Position numbers and translations under genes: made by a program. From NCBI RefSeq assembly GCF_005503145.1, contig NZ_SCNV01000056.1, positions 1-57,484 of the forward strand: 57,484 bases of DNA, read 5' to 3'. Origin of the DNA: Burkholderia sp. 4M9327F10 (GTDB lineage Bacteria > Pseudomonadota > Gammaproteobacteria > Burkholderiales > Burkholderiaceae). This document shows positions 17,316-25,933 of the stretch, piece by piece; position 1 is the first letter of the stretch, and every line of letters starts with the position of its first letter. Under the pieces are notes generated by a model. It was not told the origin of the DNA and made no database searches. It was given only the letters and a program-made list of their open reading frames with translations.

Positions 17316-19628
17316 ATGCCTACCCCAACCCAGGGCAAACTCCGCGAAGCCGCTCTCGATTATCACGAGTTCCCGACCCCTGGGAAGATCGCGATCGCCC
17401 CGACCAAGCAGATGATTAACCAGCGCGACCTCGCGCTGGCGTACTCGCCGGGCGTCGCGTTCGCGTGTGAGGAAATCGTCGAAAACCCGCTGAACGCCGC
17501 CCGTTTCACGGCGCGCAGCAACCTGGTCGGCGTCGTCACGAACGGCACCGCGGTGCTGGGTCTCGGCAACATCGGGCCGCTCGCCTCGAAGCCGGTCATG
17601 GAAGGCAAGGCCGTGCTGTTCAAGAAGTTCGCCGGCATCGACGTGTTCGATATCGAGCTGAACGAGTCCGATCCGCACAAGCTGGTCGAAGTGATCGCGG
17701 CGTTGGAGCCGACCTTCGGCGGTATCAACCTTGAAGACATCAAGGCGCCGGACTGCTTCATCGTCGAACGCGAATGCCGCAAGCGCATGAAGATTCCGGT
17801 CTTCCACGATGACCAGCACGGTACGGCCATCGTCGTCGCGGCGGCCATCACCAACGGCTTGAAGGTGGTTGGCAAGGACATCAAGAAGGTCAAACTGGTG
17901 GCGTCCGGCGCGGGCGCGGCGGCACTGGCCTGTCTGGATCTGCTGGTCGACATCGGCCTGCCGCTCGAAAACATCACTGTTACCGACCTGGCCGGCGTGG
18001 TCTACAAGGGCCGCGTCGAACTGATGGACCCGGACAAGGAACGCTTTGCACGCGAAACCGACGCTCGCACGCTCGCTGAGGCGATCGGCGGCGCGGATAT
18101 TTTCCTCGGTCTCTCGGCCGGCGGCGTGCTGAAGCAGGACATGGTCAAGCAGATGGCCGACAAGCCGCTGATTCTGGCGCTGGCCAACCCGACCCCGGAA
18201 ATCCTGCCGGAACTGGCGCTCGAAGTGCGTCCGGACGCGGTGCTCTGCACCGGCCGCACGGACTACCCGAACCAGGTGAACAACGTGCTGGTGTTCCCGT
18301 TCCTGTTCCGCGGCGCACTGGATGCGGGCGCCACGACGGTGACGCGTGAAATGGAGATCGCCGCGGTCAATGCGATCGCCGAACTGGCTCGCCAGGAGCA
18401 GAGCGATATCGTCGCGACGGCGTACGGCATCCAGGATCTTTCGTTTGGTCCGGAATACCTGATTCCGAAGCCGTTCGACCCGCGCCTGATCGTCAAGGTC
18501 GCGCCGGCGGTGGCGAAGGCCGCGATGGATTCGGGCGTCGCCGAGCGTCCGATCGAAGACATGGACGCGTACGAACAGCATCTGCAGCAGTTCGTGTATC
18601 ACAGCGGCACGACCATGAAGCCGATTTTCCAGCTGGCGCGTGGCGTCGAGCCGGAGAAGAAGCGCATCGTGTTCGCGGAAGGCGAAGAAGAGCGCGTGCT
18701 GCGTGCGATGCAGATCATCGTCGACGAAAAGCTCGCGAAGCCGATCCTGATCGGCCGTCCGGCGGTGATCGAACAGCGCATCGCGCGCTACGGTCTGCGT
18801 ATCACACCGGGTGTCGATTGCATCATCGTCGATACGGATCACGACACGCGCTACCGCGACTTCTGGCAGGAATATCACAAGCTGATGGCGAGAAAAGGCA
18901 TCAGCGAGCAGATGGCCAGACTCGAAATGCGCCGGCGCACCACACTGATCGGCTCGATGCTGGTGAACAAGGGTGACGCCGACGGCATGATTTGCGGCAC
19001 CATCAGCACGACGCATCGTCACCTGCACTTCATCGATCAGGTGATCGGTAAGCGCGAAGGTTGCAGCGTCTATGCGGCGATGAACGCGCTGGTGCTGCCG
19101 GGCCGGCAGATTTTCCTGGTCGACACGCACGTGAATGTCGACCCAACGCCCGAACAGCTCGCCGAGATCACGATCATGGCCGCCGAAGAAGTGCGCCGCT
19201 TCGGCATCGAGCCGAAGATCGCGCTGCTGTCGCACTCGAACTTCGGTACCAGCAACGCGCCGTCCGCGCAAAAGATGCGCGACGTGCTCGAGATTCTCAG
19301 GGAGCGCGCGCCAGACCTTCAGGTGGACGGAGAAATGCACGGCGACGTCGCACTCGACCACAACCTGCGCCGCGAAGTGCTGCCCGACTCGACGCTCGAA
19401 GGTGACGCGAACCTGCTGGTGCTGCCGAACATCGACGCGGCGAACATCGCGTATAGCCTGCTCAAGACGGCCGCAGGCAACAACGTCACGATCGGTCCAA
19501 TGCTGCTGGGTGCGGCCAGGCCGGTGCATGTGCTGACTCCGTCCGCCACGGTGCGCGCCATCGTCAACATGACTGCACTGGTCGTCGCCGATGCGGGTGC
19601 CGCATTCCCTTCGTCCCGGACCACATGA
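17316..19628 (+). CDS. maeB: NADP-type malic enzyme with phosphotransacetylase-like domain
   Basis: A 770-residue protein, typical of bacterial MaeB. The N-terminal malic domain has LALAYSPGVA and VFHDDQHGTA; the cofactor domain has ASGAGAAALACLDLL; the C-terminal 330 residues form a phosphate acetyl/butyryltransferase-like domain starting near KKRIVFAEGEEERVLRA. It decarboxylates malate to pyruvate with NAD(P)H production; the C-terminal part is usually regulatory. The ATG at 17316 follows AGGAG. A 17-bp palindrome just upstream ties it to the operator set found around 21-27 kb, suggesting a role in redox supply for that system. Confidence 0.95.
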   Translation: MPTPTQGKLREAALDYHEFPTPGKIAIAPTKQMINQRDLALAYSPGVAFACEEIVENPLNAARFTARSNLVGVVTNGTAVLGLGNIGPLASKPVMEGKAVLFKKFAGIDVFDIELNESDPHKLVEVIAALEPTFGGINLEDIKAPDCFIVERECRKRMKIPVFHDDQHGTAIVVAAAITNGLKVVGKDIKKVKLVASGAGAAALACLDLLVDIGLPLENITVTDLAGVVYKGRVELMDPDKERFARETDARTLAEAIGGADIFLGLSAGGVLKQDMVKQMADKPLILALANPTPEILPELALEVRPDAVLCTGRTDYPNQVNNVLVFPFLFRGALDAGATTVTREMEIAAVNAIAELARQEQSDIVATAYGIQDLSFGPEYLIPKPFDPRLIVKVAPAVAKAAMDSGVAERPIEDMDAYEQHLQQFVYHSGTTMKPIFQLARGVEPEKKRIVFAEGEEERVLRAMQIIVDEKLAKPILIGRPAVIEQRIARYGLRITPGVDCIIVDTDHDTRYRDFWQEYHKLMARKGISEQMARLEMRRRTTLIGSMLVNKGDADGMICGTISTTHRHLHFIDQVIGKREGCSVYAAMNALVLPGRQIFLVDTHVNVDPTPEQLAEITIMAAEEVRRFGIEPKIALLSHSNFGTSNAPSAQKMRDVLEILRERAPDLQVDGEMHGDVALDHNLRREVLPDSTLEGDANLLVLPNIDAANIAYSLLKTAAGNNVTIGPMLLGAARPVHVLTPSATVRAIVNMTALVVADAGAAFPSSRTT

Positions 19629-19687
19629 CGTCTCAACTGTCACAGGTAAGCATCTCGCCGGAAGGATCCCGGATGCAGACTAATAAA

Positions 19688-19726
19688 CTCACGCGCGCCG
19701 TGCCAAACGGCGCAGCACCGCGTGAG
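19688..19726. terminator. Nested hairpin after maeB
   Basis: CTCACGCG...CGCGTGAG encloses CGCCGT-GCCAA-ACGGCG, about 60 bases after the maeB stop. The symmetry is good but there is no U-run, so it may be a terminator or a leader structure for the next small gene. Confidence 0.35.
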
Positions 19727-19816
19727 GCACCTCACTATTACCGCCACACTGTGATTTCTCCAGGTTCGCTGTGCAAGAATCTTGAACCACTCCCATCGGA
19801 CAGGAAGGTATTAGCC

Positions 19817-20083
19817 ATGGATCAGCCCGGTACGAACCTCACTGCACCAATTCTTTCTTCCGACTCGGCCGTCTGGTTCTCGGCGTACCGCTTCGGCTGG
19901 GGATACTGCGCCTTTACGCTTCCATCTGAAGTGGTTTGCGAAAAACTCGGCGCTGGGAACGGGACCGCGAAACAGTTGCTGCTCGCTTTCGAGCTTGGCA
20001 AGCGCAAACTGCTGCAGGCAGTAGTGCAGAAGGCGCTTCCGGGCACTGGCGAACGGATAAGGCTCTCGGCTGATGATCTCTAA
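19817..20083 (+). CDS. Conserved small hypothetical protein
   Basis: An 88-residue protein, MDQPGTNLTAPILSSDSAVW. The WGYCAFTLPSEVVCEKLGAG core and the helical LLLAFELGKRKLLQAVVQKA part resemble the general layout of small DUF1488-type proteins, but I cannot confirm this. It follows maeB on the same strand. The frame is open back to an ATG that overlaps the maeB stop (19625), giving an alternative 152-residue product by coupling. I prefer the later start because the upstream part looks unstructured. Confidence 0.5.
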   Translation: MDQPGTNLTAPILSSDSAVWFSAYRFGWGYCAFTLPSEVVCEKLGAGNGTAKQLLLAFELGKRKLLQAVVQKALPGTGERIRLSADDL

Positions 20084-20274
20084 CGCAGAACTGAAGCGTC
20101 GCTGTGTCGCCTGGTGCCTGTGACGACCGGCAGCACACGCTGAGCGTTGCAAGCTGCCTGCCGTCGTCTACCTTTCCGCTTCGTCGTAATCAGGAGCGCC
20201 GCGGACACGGGGTGCGGCGCCCTACTCTCATAGCGCAGAACGCTTATGGAAATCTGCCTCCCTATGAATTTCGC

Positions 20275-21252
20275 CTAAGCCTGCATTGCCAAAGCACCCC
20301 ATGTCACGCCAGCACCCACTGCGTGCATTAACACCTTGTCAGCGCGACAGATCCGGCCGTCCCGATAGGCCTGATCCAGAGCGAGGGGGATGGAAGCAGC
20401 GGACGTGTTGCCATGCTCGTGGACAGTGGCGACCAGACGATCGACCGGAATGCCCAGTTTTCGTGACGTGGCTTCCATGATGCGGATGTTTGCCTGATGA
20501 GGCACGACCCACGTAAAATCTGAAATCGCCAGCCCACACTGCGCCGCGACTTCCTCGCTTACCGCCTGGAGCGCACCGACCGCCAGCTTGAACACTGCGG
20601 GCCCATCCATGCGCAAAAACGGATCCCCCAACACAGCGCCACCGGCAATGCTGCCCGACACTTTGAGGATGTCCGAGTGGTGCCCGTCGGCATGCAAGGC
20701 CGCGCCGAGTATCCCCGGCTCCTCAGAAGACCTCAGGATCACGGCGCCCGCCCCATCGCCAAACAGCACACAGGTACTGCGGTCCTCAAAATCAAGGAGC
20801 CTCGAAAATGTCTCGGCTCCGATGACGAGTGCCGTCCTGACTGACGTGGCCCGTATCAGCGCATCTGCAACAGTGAGTGCATAGATGAACCCACCGCACG
20901 CCGCCTGAATGTCGAAGGCCGCACAGCCGCTTCGTATTCCGAGTTTCCGCTGGACAAGACAGGCTGTGCTCGGAAAGATTGCATCGGGTGTGGTGGTGGC
21001 GACTACGATCAGATCGACGGCATCCGCTTCGATTGCCGCCGCGGACAGGGCCCGAGACGCGGCCGCTACGGCAAGATCGCTCGTTTGCGCTTGATGGTCA
21101 GCAAACCGTCGGGACTGGATGCCGCTGCGTGAATAGATCCAGTCGTCGCTCGTTTCGATGCCCTTGCCGGCAAGCTGCGACACCAGGTCCGCGTTTGAAA
21201 TGATGTTCGAAGGCAGGAAACTACCGGTTCCGACAATACGCGCGAATGACAT
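20275..21252 (-). CDS. fabH: 3-oxoacyl-ACP synthase III (KAS III, FabH-like)
   Basis: A 325-residue protein with the KAS III triad: Cys in QAACGGF (residue 119), His in VVPHQANIRI, and Asn in HEHGNTSAAS. It also has the GxGSFLP start, FGDGAGAVIL and the C-terminal GAGVTWGALAMQA. KAS III enzymes condense acyl-CoA with malonyl-ACP to start fatty acid synthesis. This copy is separate from the usual plsX-fabH-fabD cluster, so it may prime a special lipid or product, along with the fabZ copy at 14 kb. Start MSFAR at 21252 fits the family. Confidence 0.92.
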   Translation of the reverse strand: MSFARIVGTGSFLPSNIISNADLVSQLAGKGIETSDDWIYSRSGIQSRRFADHQAQTSDLAVAAASRALSAAAIEADAVDLIVVATTTPDAIFPSTACLVQRKLGIRSGCAAFDIQAACGGFIYALTVADALIRATSVRTALVIGAETFSRLLDFEDRSTCVLFGDGAGAVILRSSEEPGILGAALHADGHHSDILKVSGSIAGGAVLGDPFLRMDGPAVFKLAVGALQAVSEEVAAQCGLAISDFTWVVPHQANIRIMEATSRKLGIPVDRLVATVHEHGNTSAASIPLALDQAYRDGRICRADKVLMHAVGAGVTWGALAMQA

Positions 21253-21841
21253 GACTAACACCGGTCAGAATGTGGAAGGAAGCTCACCGCCGTCAGGAAG
21301 GACATCCCGATGTGAGCGAGTCTGATATTGGCCCTATCACCGGTGATGAACAGCAACTCCAGCCGCTATATGCGCCGCCGGCATATCGCAAATGCCATTC
21401 CGTAGACTGCAACACGATCGGTCTCAGGCTTCTGGATTCGTTCCCGTACATACCCAGGCATCATCTTCCCGCATACCCCTGCCCAGCTGCTAACGAGCCA
21501 GTCAACGGCATGCAGACATTGATGAGGATGTGTTTCAACGGGTTGCGCTGTTCGCTGGATCGATCATCACCGTGACTCGGTTGCGCCTGGATGTCAGACA
21601 AACGAGGAGCGTATGCCATGATAATATCATTATCATTGTCAACCGCCTGCCCGTGGAACACGTTTGTGCCCCAGGGAGCCAGCCGTCCCGTCGCAGGTTA
21701 ATGGTCCCGGCGACAGGACGGCTGACTGACTGGTCTGGTACCGGACGGCAAATGTGGGCCGCCAGTCAGTCCGAAGACGCTACGCTCATCGCATGCGGTG
21801 AGCGGACCGAAACCGAACAGGAACGTTATTCAGACCGCAGC
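21253..21841. other. Intergenic region between fabH and a spermidine-synthase-like gene
   Basis: No gene supported in about 590 bases. It holds the operator at 21619 and an inverted repeat AGCCGTCC...GGACGGCT (21681-21688 with 21716-21723) that could form a leader hairpin about 120 bases before the 21842 start. Confidence 0.5.
21619..21635. promoter_or_regulatory. TGATAAT-N3-ATTATCA operator
   Basis: TGATAATATCATTATCA is identical to the site before maeB, including the five following bases TTGTC. It lies about 207 bases before the spermidine-synthase-like gene at 21842 and 367 bases before fabH on the other strand. On the minus strand a TTGACA hexamer adjoins the site. Confidence 0.65.
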
Positions 21842-22657
21842 ATGGATCACTCTCACGTGTCATTCGACGCCTATATGAATTTTCTTGCCCGGCCATCCGC
21901 GGACGGTGCGCCCGTGGTGCTGGAAACCGAGCACGCGCTTTCGCTGCACTTCGATCTGCTGGCCACGCAGAGTTTCATGTCCCGGGGTGACCCTGACAGG
22001 CTGGCGCTCGGCTACACCCGGACCATGATGGGATTCCTGCTGCTGCAGCCAGCGCCCACCAGAATTTCCATGATCGGTTTAGGCGGGGGATCGCTGGCCA
22101 AATACTGCTACCGGCATCTTCCGGAGACAAGGATAGTGGCCATCGAAATCGATCCCGGGGTGATCGCGTTGCGCAACACGTTTCATATTCCGCCCGACGA
22201 CGAGCGACTTGAAGTGATCTGCGCGGACGGGGCGGAATACGTCAAGAGCAACGATGCGTGCCCGGACGTGATTCTGGTGGATGGTTTTCTGGCACACGGC
22301 ATGCCCGCACAGCTGGGCAACGCCGCCTTTTACTCGGCTTGCCATGCGCGGCTCACGGGTGATGGGGTGCTGGTCGCAAACTTCGTTGACGACGATCCCC
22401 ATATTCCATACTACCTGGACGAGGCGCGTTCAGTGTTCGGTGAGTCGCTGTCCATTTTCCTGGCCGAGGACAGTGGCAACTACACGCTATTTGCCTGGAA
22501 GGGTGCGCCGGGACTTCCCTCCCGGGATACGCTGCTCGCGCTTGCACGCGGCCTGGCCACGACACATCCCCTGAACCTGCGCGGGACTGCGCGCCGTTTG
22601 AAGCAAGGCGTGGGGCTCGCTTCGGACTGGACAATCGGCGAGGAGCTGATCGGCTAA
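21842..22657 (+). CDS. Spermidine-synthase-like (PABS/methyltransferase-fold) protein, copy 1
   Basis: A 271-residue protein with a Rossmann methyltransferase-like core: ISMIGLGGGSLAKYCYRHLP (SAM-type glycine loop), IVAIEIDPGVIALRN (acidic ribose-binding loop), VICADGAEYV, and VILVDGFLAHG. This is the polyamine-biosynthesis-like domain without the usual N-terminal beta domain. The D-x-x-D pair of true aminopropyltransferases is reduced to one Asp (VDGF), so spermidine synthesis is doubtful. The segment LALGYTRTMMGFLLLQP before the glycine loop is a family hallmark shared by the paralogs at 24.0, 27.6 and 39.1 kb. Transcription is probably from the 21619 operator region. Confidence 0.82.
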   Translation: MDHSHVSFDAYMNFLARPSADGAPVVLETEHALSLHFDLLATQSFMSRGDPDRLALGYTRTMMGFLLLQPAPTRISMIGLGGGSLAKYCYRHLPETRIVAIEIDPGVIALRNTFHIPPDDERLEVICADGAEYVKSNDACPDVILVDGFLAHGMPAQLGNAAFYSACHARLTGDGVLVANFVDDDPHIPYYLDEARSVFGESLSIFLAEDSGNYTLFAWKGAPGLPSRDTLLALARGLATTHPLNLRGTARRLKQGVGLASDWTIGEELIG

Positions 22658-22831
22658 CGAAACTGCTGACGGACGCGCGATCTGCGCGGCCAGAGCCGAA
22701 GCGCCGCGTGACGCGCTCGCCAACATGCAAACACGCACGAAGGCGATACAGGCATCATGCAAGGGCATGACATTCAAGGTGCCGCGAACAGGGATGGGCA
22801 AGGCAGCACCGACGGTGCGTTGATGCCTGGG

Positions 22832-23203
22832 CTATGCCGCACCGCCGCTAATGTCCCCGCTCAGCGTGGCCACGCATCGGGCATAGATCACAATCACCCA
22901 CGGAGATGCGAGGTTGATCTTCGTGTCACGGGTGACGAACCAGGATGCGTCCGGTTGGTTGCGCACAATGTCGCCGGCCTTCACAAGTTGCTGCGCGAGA
23001 TCCGTGGCCATTCGACTCAATTCAATCCGCAGGCGCCAGTCGGCATGGTGATTGTGACAGCGCAGCCAGATCCTCGTGCTCTCAACGAGATGGTCGACCC
23101 GCAGCCATGCTCCCCTGGTACGAAAGGAAAATATCTCGGATAGCGTGAGAAAGCACAGCAGTTCGGCCTTCGTTTCAAGTCGGTGCATCCTGCGACCTAT
23201 CAT
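22832..23203 (-). CDS. Hypothetical protein
   Basis: A 123-residue protein from MIGRRMHRLETK. It is helical with an acidic/basic amphipathic pattern (AELLCFLTLSEIFSFRTRGAWLR, then ELSRMATDLAQQLVKAGDIV) and a hydrophobic C-terminal stretch (INLASPWVIVIYARCVATL). No family recognised. It converges with the spermidine-synthase-like copy 1, with a 170-base gap. Moderate confidence that it is real, based on length and a sensible composition. Confidence 0.5.
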   Translation of the reverse strand: MIGRRMHRLETKAELLCFLTLSEIFSFRTRGAWLRVDHLVESTRIWLRCHNHHADWRLRIELSRMATDLAQQLVKAGDIVRNQPDASWFVTRDTKINLASPWVIVIYARCVATLSGDISGGAA

Positions 23204-23364
23204 GTCGTTGCGTTCGCGACGGACGGACAACACCACGTATGCGCATCGTGCTACCTTGCCGAGGCGCGCTGGAGCAGGCCGTCAGGAGGCCTACAGTGCC
23301 GTGGAACCAGGAGCCAGCGCGATGCCTGCGCGGGATCACACCGCTGACCTGGCGCAGGTGTACG

Positions 23365-23562
23365 TCAGGCAGTTTTTCGGCGCGGACGCGCGCCAATTGC
23401 GCTTTTGGTCCGGTAGCTGACGCCATGCTGATCGAGGTAGTCACGGATCAGTTGCCGCACCACCTGTGAGGGTGTCAGGTCCTGCGCCGCGCAAAGTTTT
23501 TCGAACGCTTCCTTCTTCACAGGATCGATCAGAATCGTGAGTCGTGCGCTTTTCGTTTCCAT
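23365..23562 (-). CDS. Ribbon-helix-helix (CopG/Arc-type) DNA-binding protein
   Basis: A 65-residue protein from METKSARLTILIDP. The beta-strand RLTILIDPVKKEAFEKLCAA followed by a helix and the TPSQVVRQLIRDYLDQ helix is the classic ribbon-helix-helix plan, with a basic tail RPRRKTA. It is likely a dimeric repressor, perhaps of itself. Its promoter region (23563-23610) is very AT-rich (TTAATTAAATTATAAT). No toxin partner is visible next to it, so I do not call it an antitoxin. Confidence 0.72.
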   Translation of the reverse strand: METKSARLTILIDPVKKEAFEKLCAAQDLTPSQVVRQLIRDYLDQHGVSYRTKSAIGARPRRKTA

Positions 23563-23732
23563 GACGTGGGCCAAGTCCAAATATGTTAATTAAATTATAA
23601 TGCATCGTGGGGCCCGAGTCATCTTTGTAGCGCCAGAATCACACGGCGGCCGGCGATTCCCCCTTGTATCGCCGATGCCCAGCCATTCAGCGACCGAGAA
23701 GCAAACGACGTGCAACGCGCGGAGACGGTGTG

Positions 23733-23960
23733 CTAAATCTCCGCCCTGGCACGCAGAAAATCCTGTCCAGCCCGGGTAATCGACACACCGCCTCGCCCAT
23801 TCGCGGGGACGGATACCAACCCGGCCTTACGCAGTTCCTGCGCGACCGACCAGTTTAACGTGGGCGCATCGCGGCCGTATCGCTGCTGGGCCAGACGCTC
23901 AAGCGCCCAGATGGCTGCATGGGTCAAGGTGTTGCTGTCGTTGTGGCTTCCCACCGTCAT
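23733..23960 (-). CDS. Small winged-helix-like hypothetical protein
   Basis: A 75-residue protein. HAAIWALERLAQQRYG forms a helix, VAQELRKAGLVSVPA a recognition-like helix, and GGVSITRAGQDFLRARA a wing and last helix, as in small winged-helix proteins. It is downstream of, and on the same strand as, the spermidine-synthase-like copy 2 (gap 81 bases) and may be the last gene of that operon. DNA binding is inferred only from the pattern. Confidence 0.5.
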   Translation of the reverse strand: MTVGSHNDSNTLTHAAIWALERLAQQRYGRDAPTLNWSVAQELRKAGLVSVPANGRGGVSITRAGQDFLRARAEI

Positions 23961-24041
23961 CTTCTATCGTCGAGATTGCGCCTGCTCAAACAGGTCGCGA
24001 ACATGCAGGGGTTGCCATCCATCAGCGACAGACGCATCCGC

Positions 24042-24809
24042 TCAGCACGATTGCTCATATCGATGCCAGTTAAATTTCTTGCCGTACTCGATGCGCGTGG
24101 CCGTCGCATGAAGATTCACTGCGTGTCCGGGCGCGAGCACGCGCGCCCGGTCGAGCATCGCTGCGAAGGACGGAAGCTCATCCGCGCCTTTCCACGCAAA
24201 AACAGTGACGTTGTGTTCACTGCCTTCGGACGGCGCCAGCGTCACCGCGTTCGCGAAGACTTCTCTGAGCGAGCGCAGGTATCGATGGAAATCCGGTTCG
24301 TCGGTCACCAGATTGGCCACCAGGACGCCGTCATCGCTCAACCTGCAGCGACAGGCTTCATAGAACGCCCTGCTGCCCAGTTCTGCGGGCAGACCATCGG
24401 CATTGAAACCATCGACCAGCAGCACGTCGGGCCGATGATCCGGAACCGTGACGTACTGCGCCCCGTCGGCGCAAACCACCCTGAAGCGCTCACTGTCACG
24501 CGGCACATGGAACCGGTCGCGCAGCGCGATCACCTGCGGGTCGATTTCGACGACGGCAATCACGGTGTCAGGCAAGTGGCGATAGCAGTATTTCGCCAGC
24601 GAGCCGCCACCCAGACCGATCATCGAGATGCGGCGCGGGAATGGCTGGAACAGCAGGAAGCCCATCATGGTGCGCGTATAGCCCAGCGCAAGGGCGTACG
24701 GATCGCGTCGCAACATGGTGCTCTGCACCCCGCGCGCATCAAAGTACAGCGAAACGACCTGGTCATTCTCTATGACCACCGGCTTGCTCGCCTTCCTCTT
24801 TCTTTTCAT
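24042..24809 (-). CDS. Spermidine-synthase-like protein, copy 2
   Basis: A 255-residue protein closely similar to copy 1: LALGYTRTMMGFLLFQPFP, ISMIGLGGGSLAKYCYRHLP, VVEIDPQVIALRDRF, VVCADGAQYV, VLLVDGFNADG, and a C-terminal TVFAWKG segment. It has the same loss of the second acidic residue of aminopropyltransferases. Start MKRKRKASKP fits the alignment with copy 1; an in-frame ATG at 24860 is possible. It is third in a minus-strand operon: thioredoxin-like protein, HPr-like protein, then this gene, all behind the operator at 25761. Confidence 0.82.
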   Translation of the reverse strand: MKRKRKASKPVVIENDQVVSLYFDARGVQSTMLRRDPYALALGYTRTMMGFLLFQPFPRRISMIGLGGGSLAKYCYRHLPDTVIAVVEIDPQVIALRDRFHVPRDSERFRVVCADGAQYVTVPDHRPDVLLVDGFNADGLPAELGSRAFYEACRCRLSDDGVLVANLVTDEPDFHRYLRSLREVFANAVTLAPSEGSEHNVTVFAWKGADELPSFAAMLDRARVLAPGHAVNLHATATRIEYGKKFNWHRYEQSC

Positions 24810-24878
24810 GTGCGTGATCGAAAAATTCCAGTGCAGGGGCAATCGGCGGGCATGGGCCACGCCCCTTGCAGCGGTCAG

Positions 24879-25160
24879 TCAAGAGGATTCCTGCGTACGC
24901 AGCATGGCCGAGAGCGCCTCAAGCGCTGCGGTCTCGTCAGGACCGGTTGCCAGGATGTGCAACTGCGTGCCCGGCTTTGCCCGCAGGGACATCACCGACA
25001 TGACATCCTTGGCATTGACGGACCGGCCGTTCGCCATGCAGATGATGTCGCTCGCGAACCGGGATGCGTGAACGGCAAGCCTCGCCGATCCGTGTCCGTT
25101 CAAACCCCACGGGTCGCCCACCTGAACCAATGCTTCGACCAACCCCGCTCCCCTATGCAT
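24879..25160 (-). CDS. HPr-like protein lacking both phosphorylation residues
   Basis: A 93-residue protein with the HPr fold pattern. Aligned with E. coli HPr (NGLHTRPAAQFV), it reads WGLNGHGSARLA, so the active-site His is Asn21, the next Arg is His and the Pro is Gly. The regulatory Ser of K-S-L/I is Asp52 (NAKDVMSVMSL). The rest of the fold (ICMANGRSVNAK, LRAKPGTQLHILATGPDE) is well kept. It therefore cannot be a normal phosphotransfer protein and may be a constitutive regulatory form. It lies between the thioredoxin-like gene and spermidine-synthase-like copy 2, 35 and 69 bases from them. Confidence 0.75.
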   Translation of the reverse strand: MHRGAGLVEALVQVGDPWGLNGHGSARLAVHASRFASDIICMANGRSVNAKDVMSVMSLRAKPGTQLHILATGPDETAALEALSAMLRTQESS

Positions 25161-25195
25161 AAACGGTAACCCGGACCCGAACCCGCCGGGCGCGC

Positions 25196-25642
25196 TCAGT
25201 GCATCGTACCTGCGATGACCTGGGCAAAGAACGCCCGCAGCAGCGGGTCCCACTTTTCACTCCCCAAGGCGATTTCGGCCGTGTCGAGCCGCTTCATTTC
25301 CCGATCGAGGTAAACGGCGCGAAGCGACCTTGGGTGCGGCGGCCCGGCAAAGAACTGGCCATCGTCGTCCAGAAGCAAAAATGGCTTCTGCCTGTAACGG
25401 GCCCCGAGCAGGGAGGTCGCATCCAGGACATGGCGGGCCGATTCCTTCTGATAGACAAAAATGACGTTGACCCCGCATTCTTCCAGGCGGTCGCAGATAT
25501 CCGAAAAACGGTAAAGCATCTGGAATCCGCGTTCGCCCGCCTTGCCCACGCCGATGACGATCAATCCGCGACGGCCCATCACGTCCCGCAGATACAGGTG
25601 CGTGTAGTCGTGGGAAAGCAGCGGAACACTTGCATCAATCAC
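25196..25642 (-). CDS. Thioredoxin-fold-like protein without CxxC, copy 1
   Basis: A 148-residue protein. GLIVIGVGKAGERGFQMLYR, a helix, VNVIFVYQKESARHV, and KPFLLLDDDGQFFAGPP form an alternating beta-alpha pattern like a peroxiredoxin/thioredoxin-related domain, but no redox Cys pair is present, only one or two isolated Cys. I recognise no named family with certainty. A paralog sits at 37953. The GTG start at 25642 is chosen because GGGAGGTCGAC precedes it. It is first in the operon with the HPr-like and spermidine-synthase-like genes, 119 bases after the operator. Confidence 0.68.
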   Translation of the reverse strand: MIDASVPLLSHDYTHLYLRDVMGRRGLIVIGVGKAGERGFQMLYRFSDICDRLEECGVNVIFVYQKESARHVLDATSLLGARYRQKPFLLLDDDGQFFAGPPHPRSLRAVYLDREMKRLDTAEIALGSEKWDPLLRAFFAQVIAGTMH

Positions 25643-25760
25643 GTCGACCTCCCTGCCGCACGCGGGCATACACCTCGTTTCGCGCAAGCCCGGCCTGCAA
25701 CATGACCAACAAGATTCCTGCCCAAGCCTGCTATCTTATTAGCATTTCAGGATAAGTCAA

Positions 25761-25777
25761 TGATAATTGTATTATCA
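25761..25777. promoter_or_regulatory. TGATAAT-N3-ATTATCA operator
   Basis: TGATAATTGTATTATCA keeps both 7-base arms of the sites at 17267 and 21619, with a different 3-base spacer (TGT). It lies 119 bases before the thioredoxin-like/HPr-like/spermidine-synthase-like operon. Arm conservation with spacer change is the pattern expected of a dimeric regulator site. Confidence 0.68.
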
Positions 25778-25933
25778 TGATTTAGCGTTGCCCATTACGA
25801 ATGGACGGCCAGTCTGTTCGTAGCTTCTTCCATGCACACACGCGTACGCCCGGAAAGCGTTCCTGCATCGAGGATCGATCCGGCTCCTGAACGGGCGGCT
25901 GCGCCGCGCACTGTTGAGATCAGTCGACGGCGC

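Noticed and set aside
17253..19643. A very long open frame (796 codons) antisense to maeB, rich in Arg, His and Asp
   Set aside because: It mirrors maeB codon for codon in a GC-rich genome; its composition is not protein-like, and maeB is unmistakable.
21681..21723. Riboswitch before spermidine-synthase-like copy 1
   Set aside because: Only one simple inverted repeat is visible; it matches no riboswitch class I know.
23365..23562. Antitoxin of a toxin-antitoxin pair
   Set aside because: No adjacent toxin-like frame; only a general ribbon-helix-helix regulator can be supported.
24879..25160. Ordinary PTS phosphocarrier HPr
   Set aside because: Active-site His and regulatory Ser positions are Asn and Asp, and no EI/EIIA genes are near.
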